Assembly: GCA_003152955.1 (NCBI GenBank)
Contig: PMBQ01000147.1
Location: 7,654 to 14,646 of the forward strand
Source of the DNA: Candidatus Bathyarchaeota archaeon
Lineage (GTDB): Archaea; Thermoproteota; Bathyarchaeia; 40CM-2-53-6; FEN-987
Length of the DNA stretch: 6,993 bases
Reading direction: 5' to 3'
Each line of letters begins with the position of its first letter. The stretch's first letter is position 1. The notes under the pieces were generated by a model, which saw only the letters and a list, made by a program, of their open reading frames with translations, was not told the origin of the DNA and ran no database searches. Positions 1 to 5,060 of this stretch are shown here, in pieces. A program made the translations under genes and the position numbers.

Positions 1-264
1 GAAGATCCGCGATTTTCCGTGGCTAAACTCGGCTGCATCTGCGCGCATCTCTTTATTGTCAATTATGATTACGTCAGCCCGAATTCCAGATTGAATCGCG
101 TTCCTCGAAATAGTGTCGCCAACAAGAATTAGAAGATGTGGCTTTTCAGCCGCTTGCATGTCTTTGAGCTTTTGATTGCACTCAGAAGAGGTGCCTGCAA
201 CAAGCTGACCGAGCGGCTCTTTCAGACGCTCTCTCTGAGACTCGGTGAGGAGTAACTTTGACAC
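1..264 (-). CDS. DUF359 GTP-dependent dephospho-CoA kinase, 5' part only
   Basis: The reading frame is open from a GTG at 264 to the window edge, giving 88 residues of the N-terminal part. Seen: an N-terminal ERLKEPLGQLV segment, then LLILVGDTISRN (VGD at 48-50) and DVIIIDNKEMR (D69, K71). These match the conserved GD and DxK blocks of the archaeal DUF359 family. Known for the family: it phosphorylates dephospho-CoA with GTP, the last step of archaeal CoA synthesis, in the cytoplasm. Gene order supports the call, because rpo7-spt4-DUF359 is a recurrent archaeal string, usually followed by rps24e and rps27ae. The start is uncertain: GTG 264 and an in-frame TTG at 273 are both possible and neither has a well-placed ribosome binding site. 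The gene begins 34 bases after the spt4 stop, so it is probably cotranscribed. The C-terminal half, with further active-site residues, is outside the window. Confidence 0.8.
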   Translation of the reverse strand, partial: MSKLLLTESQRERLKEPLGQLVAGTSSECNQKLKDMQAAEKPHLLILVGDTISRNAIQSGIRADVIIIDNKEMRADAAEFSHGKSRIF

Positions 265-298
265 AACGAACAACTTGGCAGCGAGTAGTACTCCGAGG

Positions 299-484
299 TC
301 AGCGGACTCTCAGCGCATAACGGCCCGGGGCGGTGATCCCCATTCTCTTGGCCACTTCAGAGTTCGGAAGATCCATAATGACAACCAACCCGCTCCAATC
401 GTCGCTAAGATTCGTCGACTTGCAATTGGGACAAACAGGCCCGTTGCTGATGAACCTGCAATTCTTGCAGGCCTTTTCGGTCAA
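299..484 (-). CDS. spt4: Transcription elongation factor Spt4 (RpoE2)
   Basis: This 61-residue protein is the archaeal Spt4, the small zinc-finger partner of Spt5 (NusG homologue). Together they clamp RNA polymerase on DNA and increase processivity. Seen: the zinc site Cys6-x2-Cys9 and Cys18-x2-Cys21, followed by the DWSGLVVIMDLPNSEVAKRMGI strand-helix segment used for contact with Spt5, and a GRYALRV C-terminus. The length is normal for archaeal Spt4. The start is TTG at 484, and its first bases overlap the rpo7 stop (TTGA). A strong GAGGAG eight bases upstream supports this start, and no in-frame ATG lies nearby. The overlap suggests translational coupling to rpo7, a classic archaeal pairing. 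All four zinc ligands are present and nothing looks damaged. Confidence 0.96.
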   Translation of the reverse strand: MTEKACKNCRFISNGPVCPNCKSTNLSDDWSGLVVIMDLPNSEVAKRMGITAPGRYALRVR

Positions 485-1056
485 GCCGCTTTCTCCTCAT
501 GCACTGCCTTAGTCTTCTTTATGTCAGCCTCTATCCAATCGAGTTTCCCAAGGAAGGGTTGGCGCATGGTGATGCCTATCTTTCCTCCAGTTCCGCCACG
601 CGGAAAACTCACCGCGATAATTCTTCCTCTGACCATATCGCCTTTGCCGAGCTTCCTCTGCGATTCTTTGCCCACCAGTACTCCGTGCTTCTCGTCGAAC
701 GAAATGTAGTCGTCCATTATCTGTGAGACATGCAAAAGCGCGTCTTCAGGGCCGATTCTAACGAAGGCGCCAAAGTCAGTAACTTCGACCACCTCTCCTT
801 CCACAACCTCATGCATTTCAGGATAGAACGACAGAAGTTTGAAGTTGACCTTGTGGTATGTGGAACCGTCCCCAGGGAGAATCTTTCCCACCGGGTCAAC
901 ATCAACATCGACAACCAGGATTACGTACCCAAGCTCCTCGTCGACAACATTCTCATACTTGAGCTTGATCTGCTCCTTGGCAGCCTTGTCAATTGGATGA
1001 CCGAAACTCTTGGGCGGAATTCTGACTATGTCTTCGATAGTTAACAATCTGAACAT
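481..1056 (-). CDS. rpo7: DNA-directed RNA polymerase subunit Rpo7 (RpoE1)
   Basis: Rpo7 is the archaeal counterpart of eukaryotic Rpb7. With Rpo4 it forms the stalk of RNA polymerase, which binds emerging RNA and helps open complex formation and processivity. Seen in 191 residues: an N-terminal tip domain (about 1-80) with the typical MFRLLTIEDIVRIPP start, then an S1/OB RNA-binding domain (about 82-165) with the signature EGEVVEVTDFGAFVRIGPEDALLHVSQI, ending in KIGITMRQPFLGKLDW. The charged tail after about 175 is a modest extension. The ATG at 1056 has a weak AAGG about nine bases upstream. The gene follows the PIN gene after 35 bases and overlaps spt4 by four. The gap to the PIN gene has no clear TATA element, so I infer transcription from the upstream aIF2 gamma promoter. 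Confidence 0.97.
   Translation of the reverse strand: MFRLLTIEDIVRIPPKSFGHPIDKAAKEQIKLKYENVVDEELGYVILVVDVDVDPVGKILPGDGSTYHKVNFKLLSFYPEMHEVVEGEVVEVTDFGAFVRIGPEDALLHVSQIMDDYISFDEKHGVLVGKESQRKLGKGDMVRGRIIAVSFPRGGTGGKIGITMRQPFLGKLDWIEADIKKTKAVHEEKAA
493..498 (-). promoter_or_regulatory. Shine-Dalgarno site for spt4 (GAGGAG)
   Basis: GAGGAG lies eight bases before the TTG at 484, inside the last codons of rpo7. It decides the unusual TTG start of spt4 and makes translational coupling with rpo7 likely. Confidence 0.75.
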
Positions 1057-1091
1057 TTCAATTGCCTTTGGGTGATCATTTCTCGGATTCT

Positions 1092-1499
1092 CTAGAAGTA
1101 AGCAGGTTCTACGCCTTCAACTTCTAGTTTAGATTTCTCGCGCAAGTACACAACTGGCACGTTAATAGCTCTTAGCCTCTTCTTGAGTTCAATGTCTGTC
1201 GTGGCGACTACGGCACCCAGTTTTTGGGAAGCTTTGAGGATCGCGTCGTCAACGGTTTCCTGCGGTTCGAGAGTTACGTCCACAACTCGACATCGAGACG
1301 CCAGCTGCAAGGCAAGCGATGCCTCAGGGGCTCCTTCGCCCCCCCTTGAGGAGATACCTGTCAATTCGCGCTTCACCGCTGAAGGAACTACGAAGTCCAC
1401 CTTCTTTTGAAGGAGGTATTCTATTTCCTGAAAGATGTCTATCTTGAATTGAAATGGGATCATCAGGAAATTCGAATCCAAGATCACTTTGATAGGCAT
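1092..1499 (-). CDS. PIN-domain protein, Fcf1/Utp23-like (COG1412)
   Basis: This 135-residue single-domain PIN protein keeps the acidic residues expected of the nuclease fold: Asp8 in the opening ILDSNFLMIP, Glu45 in KREL, Asp84/Asp85 in VDDAI, and Asp102 in ATTDIELKKRL. The C-terminal VYLREKSKLEVEG is typical of the archaeal COG1412 group related to the eukaryotic pre-rRNA processing factors Fcf1 and Utp23. A role in rRNA processing is therefore likely by homology but not proven for the archaeal members. It is not a typical VapC toxin: no antitoxin gene sits beside it, and it lies in a conserved house-keeping string, two bases after the aIF2 gamma stop and 35 bases before rpo7. The ATG at 1499 has GAGGG seven bases upstream, which fixes the start. 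Confidence 0.88.
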   Translation of the reverse strand: MPIKVILDSNFLMIPFQFKIDIFQEIEYLLQKKVDFVVPSAVKRELTGISSRGGEGAPEASLALQLASRCRVVDVTLEPQETVDDAILKASQKLGAVVATTDIELKKRLRAINVPVVYLREKSKLEVEGVEPAYF

Positions 1500-1501
1500 C
1501 T

Positions 1502-2785
1502 TCAGGCCCTCAGAGTACCAAATCCTATCAGTCGCCAGCTGTCAGCTATTCGCCGGCTGATGGCAACTTTTGACCCACTTTCGGCGCAAGACGGTTTCTT
1601 TAGCGTAATGTCTGCCAGACTCTCTCGCGCTGATGTCACGATTCCCGACGTTACGGTAGTCCCTACGTTCAGGACGAGCGCTTCGTTGGTTCTTATTCTT
1701 TCTACCGGGACCGCTAGTTCCGTGCCAACTACTTTTTCGAAGAGCTTGACGTCCAAGGTGATTTTGTCGAGAGTTGGCGGGAGAGTGTCGGTCTTACCTG
1801 CGACACTGCCCACGAGCCCGTCGGATTTCGTCAGAGAAGGATCAAGGTCCGTCCCGATACCAACTAAGCCCCCACTTGTGGCTTCCTCAACTTGGCCTCT
1901 GCTAACGCTCAGACTCCTGACTGTCGTGAGAAGCCGTTCATATTTCGTCTTGCCGCCCTCCTGAATTTGGATACCAGGTTTTATCTCGATTTGATCGCCC
2001 ACTCGGAACTGGCCTTGAACGATAGATCCACCCACAACACCGCCGAGAATATCGTCGACGTCTGTACCAGGTTTGTTCACTTCGAAGGACCTCAATACGT
2101 ACATTCTAGGTGGTGCGTCCAAGTCTCTTTTGGGCGTAGGGATTCGCTCTTCAATTTCATGTAGCAAGACATCTATGTTTGTCCCATGCTGCGCTGAAAT
2201 AGGGATGATAGGAGCGTCTTCAGCAATTGTTCCTTTCACGAAGCTCTTGATCTCCTTGTAGTTCTCGAGCGCCCTCTCTTTCGTCGCAACATCGATCTTA
2301 TTCTGAACCACTATAAGTTTCTTGATCCCGATACTCTCAGCCGCGAGCAAATGCTCTCTATCTTGCGCCTGAGGACATTTCGCATTGCTTGCCAAGACAA
2401 ACAGCGCTCCATCCATCAAGGACGAGCCGGAAAGCATGGTGACCATGAGGCTATGATGACCAGGACAGTCCACAAAACTTATCGCGCGGTGGAACTTCGG
2501 TTCGCTGCCACAATTAGGGCATTTAGCTTGAACGGTATAGTTGTTGGGAGCGCGGCATTTTGGGCATTTGAATATGAAGGCATCAGCATATCCAATTCGT
2601 ATGGTAATGCCTCTTCTGAGTTCCTCGGAGTGTCGTGCAGTCCAAATTCCTGTGAGAGCCTGAACTAGCGTGCTCTTTCCGTTGTCAACATGACCAAGGG
2701 TTCCGATGTTCACTTCAGGTTGGACGATTGGTTCTTCACGTTTCTTCTCCGACTTCAGGACCGCTTGTGCCATGCTAGCAATCAT
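1502..2785 (-). CDS. eif2g: Translation initiation factor aIF2, gamma subunit (GTPase)
   Basis: aIF2 gamma is the GTPase core of the heterotrimer that carries Met-tRNAi to the small ribosomal subunit. Seen in 427 residues: G1 at 31-38, switch 1 with RRGITIR at 58-64, a zinc knuckle Cys74-x2-Cys77 and Cys89-x2-Cys92, G3 DCPGH at 106-110, G4 NKID at 162-165, G5 SAQ at 197-199. These are followed by beta-barrel domains 2 and 3, with hallmarks RSFEVNKPGT, GGVVGGSIVQG, GTDLDPSLTKSD and a C-terminal ISRRIADSWRLIGFG. The zinc knuckle, absent from EF-Tu, separates it from EF1A. Length is slightly above the usual 410-415 because of about 20 extra N-terminal residues. The start may be ATG 2785 or the in-frame ATG at 2773. 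Oddity: the P-loop reads GHVDNGKS, with Asn35 where the family normally has His. It is probably the first gene of its operon. Confidence 0.97.
   Translation of the reverse strand: MIASMAQAVLKSEKKREEPIVQPEVNIGTLGHVDNGKSTLVQALTGIWTARHSEELRRGITIRIGYADAFIFKCPKCRAPNNYTVQAKCPNCGSEPKFHRAISFVDCPGHHSLMVTMLSGSSLMDGALFVLASNAKCPQAQDREHLLAAESIGIKKLIVVQNKIDVATKERALENYKEIKSFVKGTIAEDAPIIPISAQHGTNIDVLLHEIEERIPTPKRDLDAPPRMYVLRSFEVNKPGTDVDDILGGVVGGSIVQGQFRVGDQIEIKPGIQIQEGGKTKYERLLTTVRSLSVSRGQVEEATSGGLVGIGTDLDPSLTKSDGLVGSVAGKTDTLPPTLDKITLDVKLFEKVVGTELAVPVERIRTNEALVLNVGTTVTSGIVTSARESLADITLKKPSCAESGSKVAISRRIADSWRLIGFGTLRA
1507..1511 (-). promoter_or_regulatory. Shine-Dalgarno site for the PIN gene (GAGGG)
   Basis: GAGGG lies seven bases before the ATG at 1499, inside the last codons of the aIF2 gamma gene. 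This suggests coupled translation of the two genes. Confidence 0.6.
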
Positions 2786-2815
2786 CCGTTTTGTGGATTT
2801 GGAAGATTTCGTCCG

Positions 2816-2821
2816 ATATAT
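2816..2821 (-). promoter_or_regulatory. Candidate TATA box for the aIF2 gamma operon
   Basis: ATATAT is centred about 33 bases before the ATG at 2785. A start of transcription some 26 bases downstream would give a leader of only about seven bases, as is common for archaeal operons without a Shine-Dalgarno site, and none is visible here. The upstream BRE position (CTCACAC on this strand) is not purine-rich, so support is weak. Confidence 0.35.
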
Positions 2822-2870
2822 GTGTGAGGGTAAGAACGCGAATCAAACTGTGGGAGCGCTCAGGATCGAA

Positions 2871-2904
2871 GTAACGTTGTGACACTTTGGTTGTCCAACG
2901 TTAC
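2871..2904. repeat. Inverted repeat / hairpin, 9+4 bp stem
   Basis: GTAACGTTG at 2871-2879 pairs perfectly with CAACGTTAC at 2896-2904, and inside it GACA (2881-2884) pairs with TGTC (2892-2895). One base (2880) bulges and a seven-base loop CTTTGGT remains. Each arm contains the palindrome AACGTT, the two copies being 24 bp apart. It sits in the divergent promoter region with no T-tract after it on either strand, so a terminator role is not supported. It could be a paired operator site or a structured RNA. Confidence 0.6.
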
Positions 2905-2911
2905 GATTTCA

Positions 2912-2926
2912 TTGGTTCAAAACCAA
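2912..2926. repeat. Short inverted repeat TTGGTT-CAA-AACCAA
   Basis: A perfect 6-bp stem with a three-base centre lies seven bases after the larger hairpin. TTGGTT also occurs at 2887-2892 around the loop of that hairpin, so AACCAA at 2921-2926 could pair with either copy. Confidence 0.4.
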
Positions 2927-2961
2927 GGGTATTCCTCGACATCAAACCCAACATCATAACC

Positions 2962-2973
2962 TTAATTAGATAT
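2962..2973 (+). promoter_or_regulatory. Candidate AT-rich promoter element for cysS
   Basis: TTAATTAGATAT is the most AT-rich patch in the divergent region and is a possible TATA element reading toward cysS. It would imply a leader of roughly 120 bases. A weaker alternative, TAATCAATT at 3086-3094, would give a near-leaderless transcript. The sequence does not decide between them. Confidence 0.25.
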
Positions 2974-2984
2974 CCGAATGAGAA

Positions 2985-3025
2985 TCTGCAACGCGGCGAC
3001 GACGATGGGTGGCCGTCTTTGCAGA
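2985..3025 (+). repeat. Inverted repeat in the possible cysS leader
   Basis: TCTGCAA (2985-2991) pairs with TTGCAGA (3019-3025). Inside, GACG (2998-3001) can pair with CGTC (3014-3017). The structure would fall in the 5' leader of cysS if transcription starts at the upstream AT-rich element. This is a visual fold only. Confidence 0.35.
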
Positions 3026-3100
3026 AGCGTTTCGTCTTTTGCCGCTGATTGAGAGTGAAGACAGTCGATATCGGCCATTGGAGCCTAATCAATTCACTAG

Positions 3101-3108
3101 GGATGGGG
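3101..3108 (+). promoter_or_regulatory. Possible ribosome binding site for cysS (GGATGGGG)
   Basis: This G-rich stretch ends four bases before the TTG at 3113. Spacing is short for a Shine-Dalgarno site. An in-frame stop at 3098-3100 limits how far upstream the gene could start, and TTG 3113 is the only reasonable start that keeps the full N-terminus. Confidence 0.35.
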
Positions 3109-3112
3109 TCGC

Positions 3113-4537
3113 TTGGTTCTGAGAGTGTACAATACGCTGTCACGTTCTACTGAAGAGTTTAGGCCTTTACGCGGAAACCGAGTACGTATGTTTGTGTGCG
3201 GGCCAACGGTCTACGATCATAGCCATATTGGACATGCCAGAACTTACTTGGCGTACGACATAATTGTTCGCTATCTCCGAGCTAAGGGATACAGCGTCTT
3301 CTACTTGATGAATATCACTGACGTGGACGACAAAATCATTAGTCGCGCAAACGCGTCAGGAGAAGACCCCCTGCTCCTAGCTGATCGTTTCACGAAGGAA
3401 TTCCTTCGCGACATGGAGGCGCTGGGCATAACCAGCGTTAATCTCTGCGCGAAAGCGTCAGAACACGTACCCGAGATAGTCGACCAGATATCAGTGCTCA
3501 TCAAGAAAGGCTACGCGTACCAAATCGAAGGAGATGTGTACTTTGATGTCTCCAAGTTTCCTGAATACGGGAGGCTTTCTGGACAGAACATAGAACAGCT
3601 CTCGGTTCACAGAGTCGATCCTGACTCAAGGAAGAAGAGTGTCGTCGACTTCGCACTCTGGAAAAGCCAGAAACCCAACGAGCCAGCTTGGGACAGCCCA
3701 TGGGGCAAGGGAAGACCAGGTTGGCATATTGAAGATACAGCAATAACGACCACCTACTTCGGACCGCAATACGACCTGCACGGCGGCGGACTTGATCTTG
3801 TGTTTCCACATCACGAAGCCGAAATCGCGCAAGCCGAAGCCGCGACCGGAGTTAAGCCTCTCGTGAAGTACTGGATTCATGGTGGCCTGTTGATGGTCAG
3901 CGGCGAACGGATGGGAAAGTCGATTGGAAACTTCGTAACCATTCGTGAGCTTGTGCAAAGGCATGACGGAGAGGCTCTGCGGTTATACTTTGCCATGAGA
4001 CACTACAGAACGCAACTTGAATTCGACGAGGCAGGCATTGCTCAGGCAGAAGGAGTTCTCGACAAACTGCGCTCCGTGTACAACCAATTTACCACCCTTC
4101 TGGAGACGCCCCGCGACCATGGGGAGCAGGGTCTCGATTTTGAGATTCAACAGCTTTCCACGAAGTCTATGGACAGTTTCGTTGAATCAATGGATGATGA
4201 CTTCAATACGCCTCGAGCTTTGGCTGCCATCATCACCTATTCGAAAGATGTTGAAACATATTCGAACCGTAAATTGGACAAGCAATCTATCGAGTTGATC
4301 CTACGGGCGTTCGACTATTTCGGAGAGGTCTTCGGAATACTCCGTCGGGCGAACGCCGGGCAAGGAAAGGTGTTTGAAGATCTCATTGACGTGATACTAG
4401 CCGTACGCGAAGAGGCTAGAAAACGCGAGGATTGGAAGACTTCAGACAATATTCGCGATCACCTGAGAAAAATCGGAATAGGGTTGGAAGATACCTCAGG
4501 CGGCATTCGATGGTTCCTGGCTTCATCCAAGTCTTGA
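3113..4537 (+). CDS. cysS: Cysteinyl-tRNA synthetase
   Basis: CysRS, a class I synthetase, charges tRNA-Cys with cysteine using ATP in the cytoplasm. Seen in 474 residues: the zinc-site start CGPTVYD (Cys29), HIGH at 38-41, the NITDVDDKI segment at 67-75, GWHIEDTAI at 203-211, HGGGLDLVFPHHEAEIAQ at 223-240 (His233 and Glu237 are zinc ligands), and the KMSKS-type loop RMGKS at 266-270 followed by IGNFVTIREL. The helical anticodon-binding DALR-like region (about 300-474) carries DDDFNTPRAL and the C-terminal REDWKTSDNIRDHL, GLEDTSGGIRW. Full length for the family. Oddity: the zinc ligand that is Cys in E. coli CysRS (WHIEC) is Asp208 here. The start is TTG 3113, giving MVLRVYNTLSR, the expected N-terminus. 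It is the only plus-strand gene and is apparently monocistronic. Confidence 0.96.
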   Translation: MVLRVYNTLSRSTEEFRPLRGNRVRMFVCGPTVYDHSHIGHARTYLAYDIIVRYLRAKGYSVFYLMNITDVDDKIISRANASGEDPLLLADRFTKEFLRDMEALGITSVNLCAKASEHVPEIVDQISVLIKKGYAYQIEGDVYFDVSKFPEYGRLSGQNIEQLSVHRVDPDSRKKSVVDFALWKSQKPNEPAWDSPWGKGRPGWHIEDTAITTTYFGPQYDLHGGGLDLVFPHHEAEIAQAEAATGVKPLVKYWIHGGLLMVSGERMGKSIGNFVTIRELVQRHDGEALRLYFAMRHYRTQLEFDEAGIAQAEGVLDKLRSVYNQFTTLLETPRDHGEQGLDFEIQQLSTKSMDSFVESMDDDFNTPRALAAIITYSKDVETYSNRKLDKQSIELILRAFDYFGEVFGILRRANAGQGKVFEDLIDVILAVREEARKREDWKTSDNIRDHLRKIGIGLEDTSGGIRWFLASSKS

Positions 4538-4557
4538 ATAATCTAGACGAGCAATTA

Positions 4558-5043
4558 CTATTTCGTTTTGTAACCTATTTTTCTAAGGAACTCCTTGCGT
4601 TCTGAAACATCCCTCTCAGTCTCTATTCCCTTAGATGCGTAACCGTCCACCACGCCCATTATGCCCCGCCCTTGCTCTGTCTCAGCCAAGATTACTTGGA
4701 ACGGGTTAGCAGTCGCCATGAAGATATTGCAGACTTCAGGGACTGCTTTTACTTTGTCAAGGACATTTATGGGATAGGCGTTTCGCATGAAAATAACGAA
4801 AGTGTGCCCTGCGGAAAGCTGAAATGAGGTCTTCGAAGCCAACTGTTTTAGTTCAGAGTCGTTTCCGTCGAACCTGACCAGGCAGGGCCCGCTTGATTCA
4901 CAGAACGCCAATCCGAACTTTATGTTTGGGACGGCGTTCACCAAGGCCTCGTAGAGATCTTCCACTGTCTTGATAAAATGACTCTGTCCCAGTATCACAT
5001 TACACCCTTCAGGAACATTTACGTCCACGACTTTCGTTTCCAA
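4558..5043 (-). CDS. Adenosine-specific kinase-like protein (COG1839, DUF355)
   Basis: This 161-residue protein matches the small COG1839 family found in many archaea and some bacteria. Seen: [20 protein letters not shown] at 15-34, [10 protein letters not shown] at 43-52, the LVRFDGND block at 55-62, [21 protein letters not shown] at 78-98, and [29 protein letters not shown] at 106-134. The closing [10 protein letters not shown] is also typical, so it is complete. A crystal-structure study of a family member proposed adenosine binding and kinase activity. The physiological role is not well established and I would not go beyond the family name. Start: TTG at 5043. The nearest GAGG overlaps the upstream stop and is 12 or more bases away, so initiation looks weak or coupled. 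It follows the M24 peptidase gene after 17 bases and ends 20 bp from the convergent cysS stop. Confidence 0.9.
   Translation of the reverse strand: METKVVDVNVPEGCNVILGQSHFIKTVEDLYEALVNAVPNIKFGLAFCESSGPCLVRFDGNDSELKQLASKTSFQLSAGHTFVIFMRNAYPINVLDKVKAVPEVCNIFMATANPFQVILAETEQGRGIMGVVDGYASKGIETERDVSERKEFLRKIGYKTK
4560..4584 (+). terminator. T-rich terminator candidate after cysS
   Basis: Beginning 22 bases after the cysS stop, the plus strand has TTT, TTTT and TTTTT runs (4561-4563, 4566-4569, 4578-4582). Archaeal termination commonly uses such T-tracts without a hairpin. The tract lies inside the 3' end of the convergent adenosine-kinase-like gene, where the same bases encode its Lys-rich C-terminus, so part of the signal may simply be codon content. 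Confidence 0.4.
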
Positions 5044-5060
5044 GCTTGCTCAATATTCCT

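Larger units (their letters stand above)
2786..3112. other. Divergent intergenic region between aIF2 gamma and cysS
   Basis: About 330 bp separate two divergently transcribed genes, so both promoters should lie here. I see no convincing small protein and no tRNA. What it holds is a TATA-like ATATAT near the aIF2 gamma end, a perfect 9+4 bp inverted repeat at 2871-2904, a short inverted repeat at 2912-2926, an AT-rich stretch TTAATTAGATAT at 2962-2973, and a third inverted repeat at 2985-3025. The open frame antisense to the cysS start has no recognisable protein features. Confidence 0.7.

Noticed and set aside
245..709. 154-residue plus-strand open frame
   Set aside because: It lies antisense to spt4, the rpo7 3' end and the DUF359 start, all clearly recognised. 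Its translation is low-complexity and resembles no protein.
1092..1499. VapC-type toxin of a toxin-antitoxin pair
   Set aside because: No antitoxin gene is adjacent, the C-terminus matches the Fcf1-like group, and the gene sits in a conserved operon between aIF2 gamma and rpo7.
1407..1964. 185-residue plus-strand open frame
   Set aside because: It is antisense to the PIN gene and aIF2 gamma, is Ser/Thr/Val-rich and lacks any motif. It is a shadow of the real genes.
2907..2936. tRNA T-arm-like sequence (GGTTCAAAACC)
   Set aside because: The seven-base TTCAAAA loop fits a T-arm, but the stem has only four pairs, no matching 5' acceptor strand or anticodon arm lies upstream, and the surrounding inverted repeat conflicts with a cloverleaf.
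2786..3112. C/D box small RNA
   Set aside because: No properly spaced pair of C (RTGATGA) and D (CTGA) boxes is visible on either strand. The closest C-like match has no D box at a suitable distance.
2901..3143. 80-residue minus-strand open frame across the cysS start
   Set aside because: It overlaps the conserved N-terminus of cysS on the other strand, has no convincing ribosome binding site and shows no protein features.
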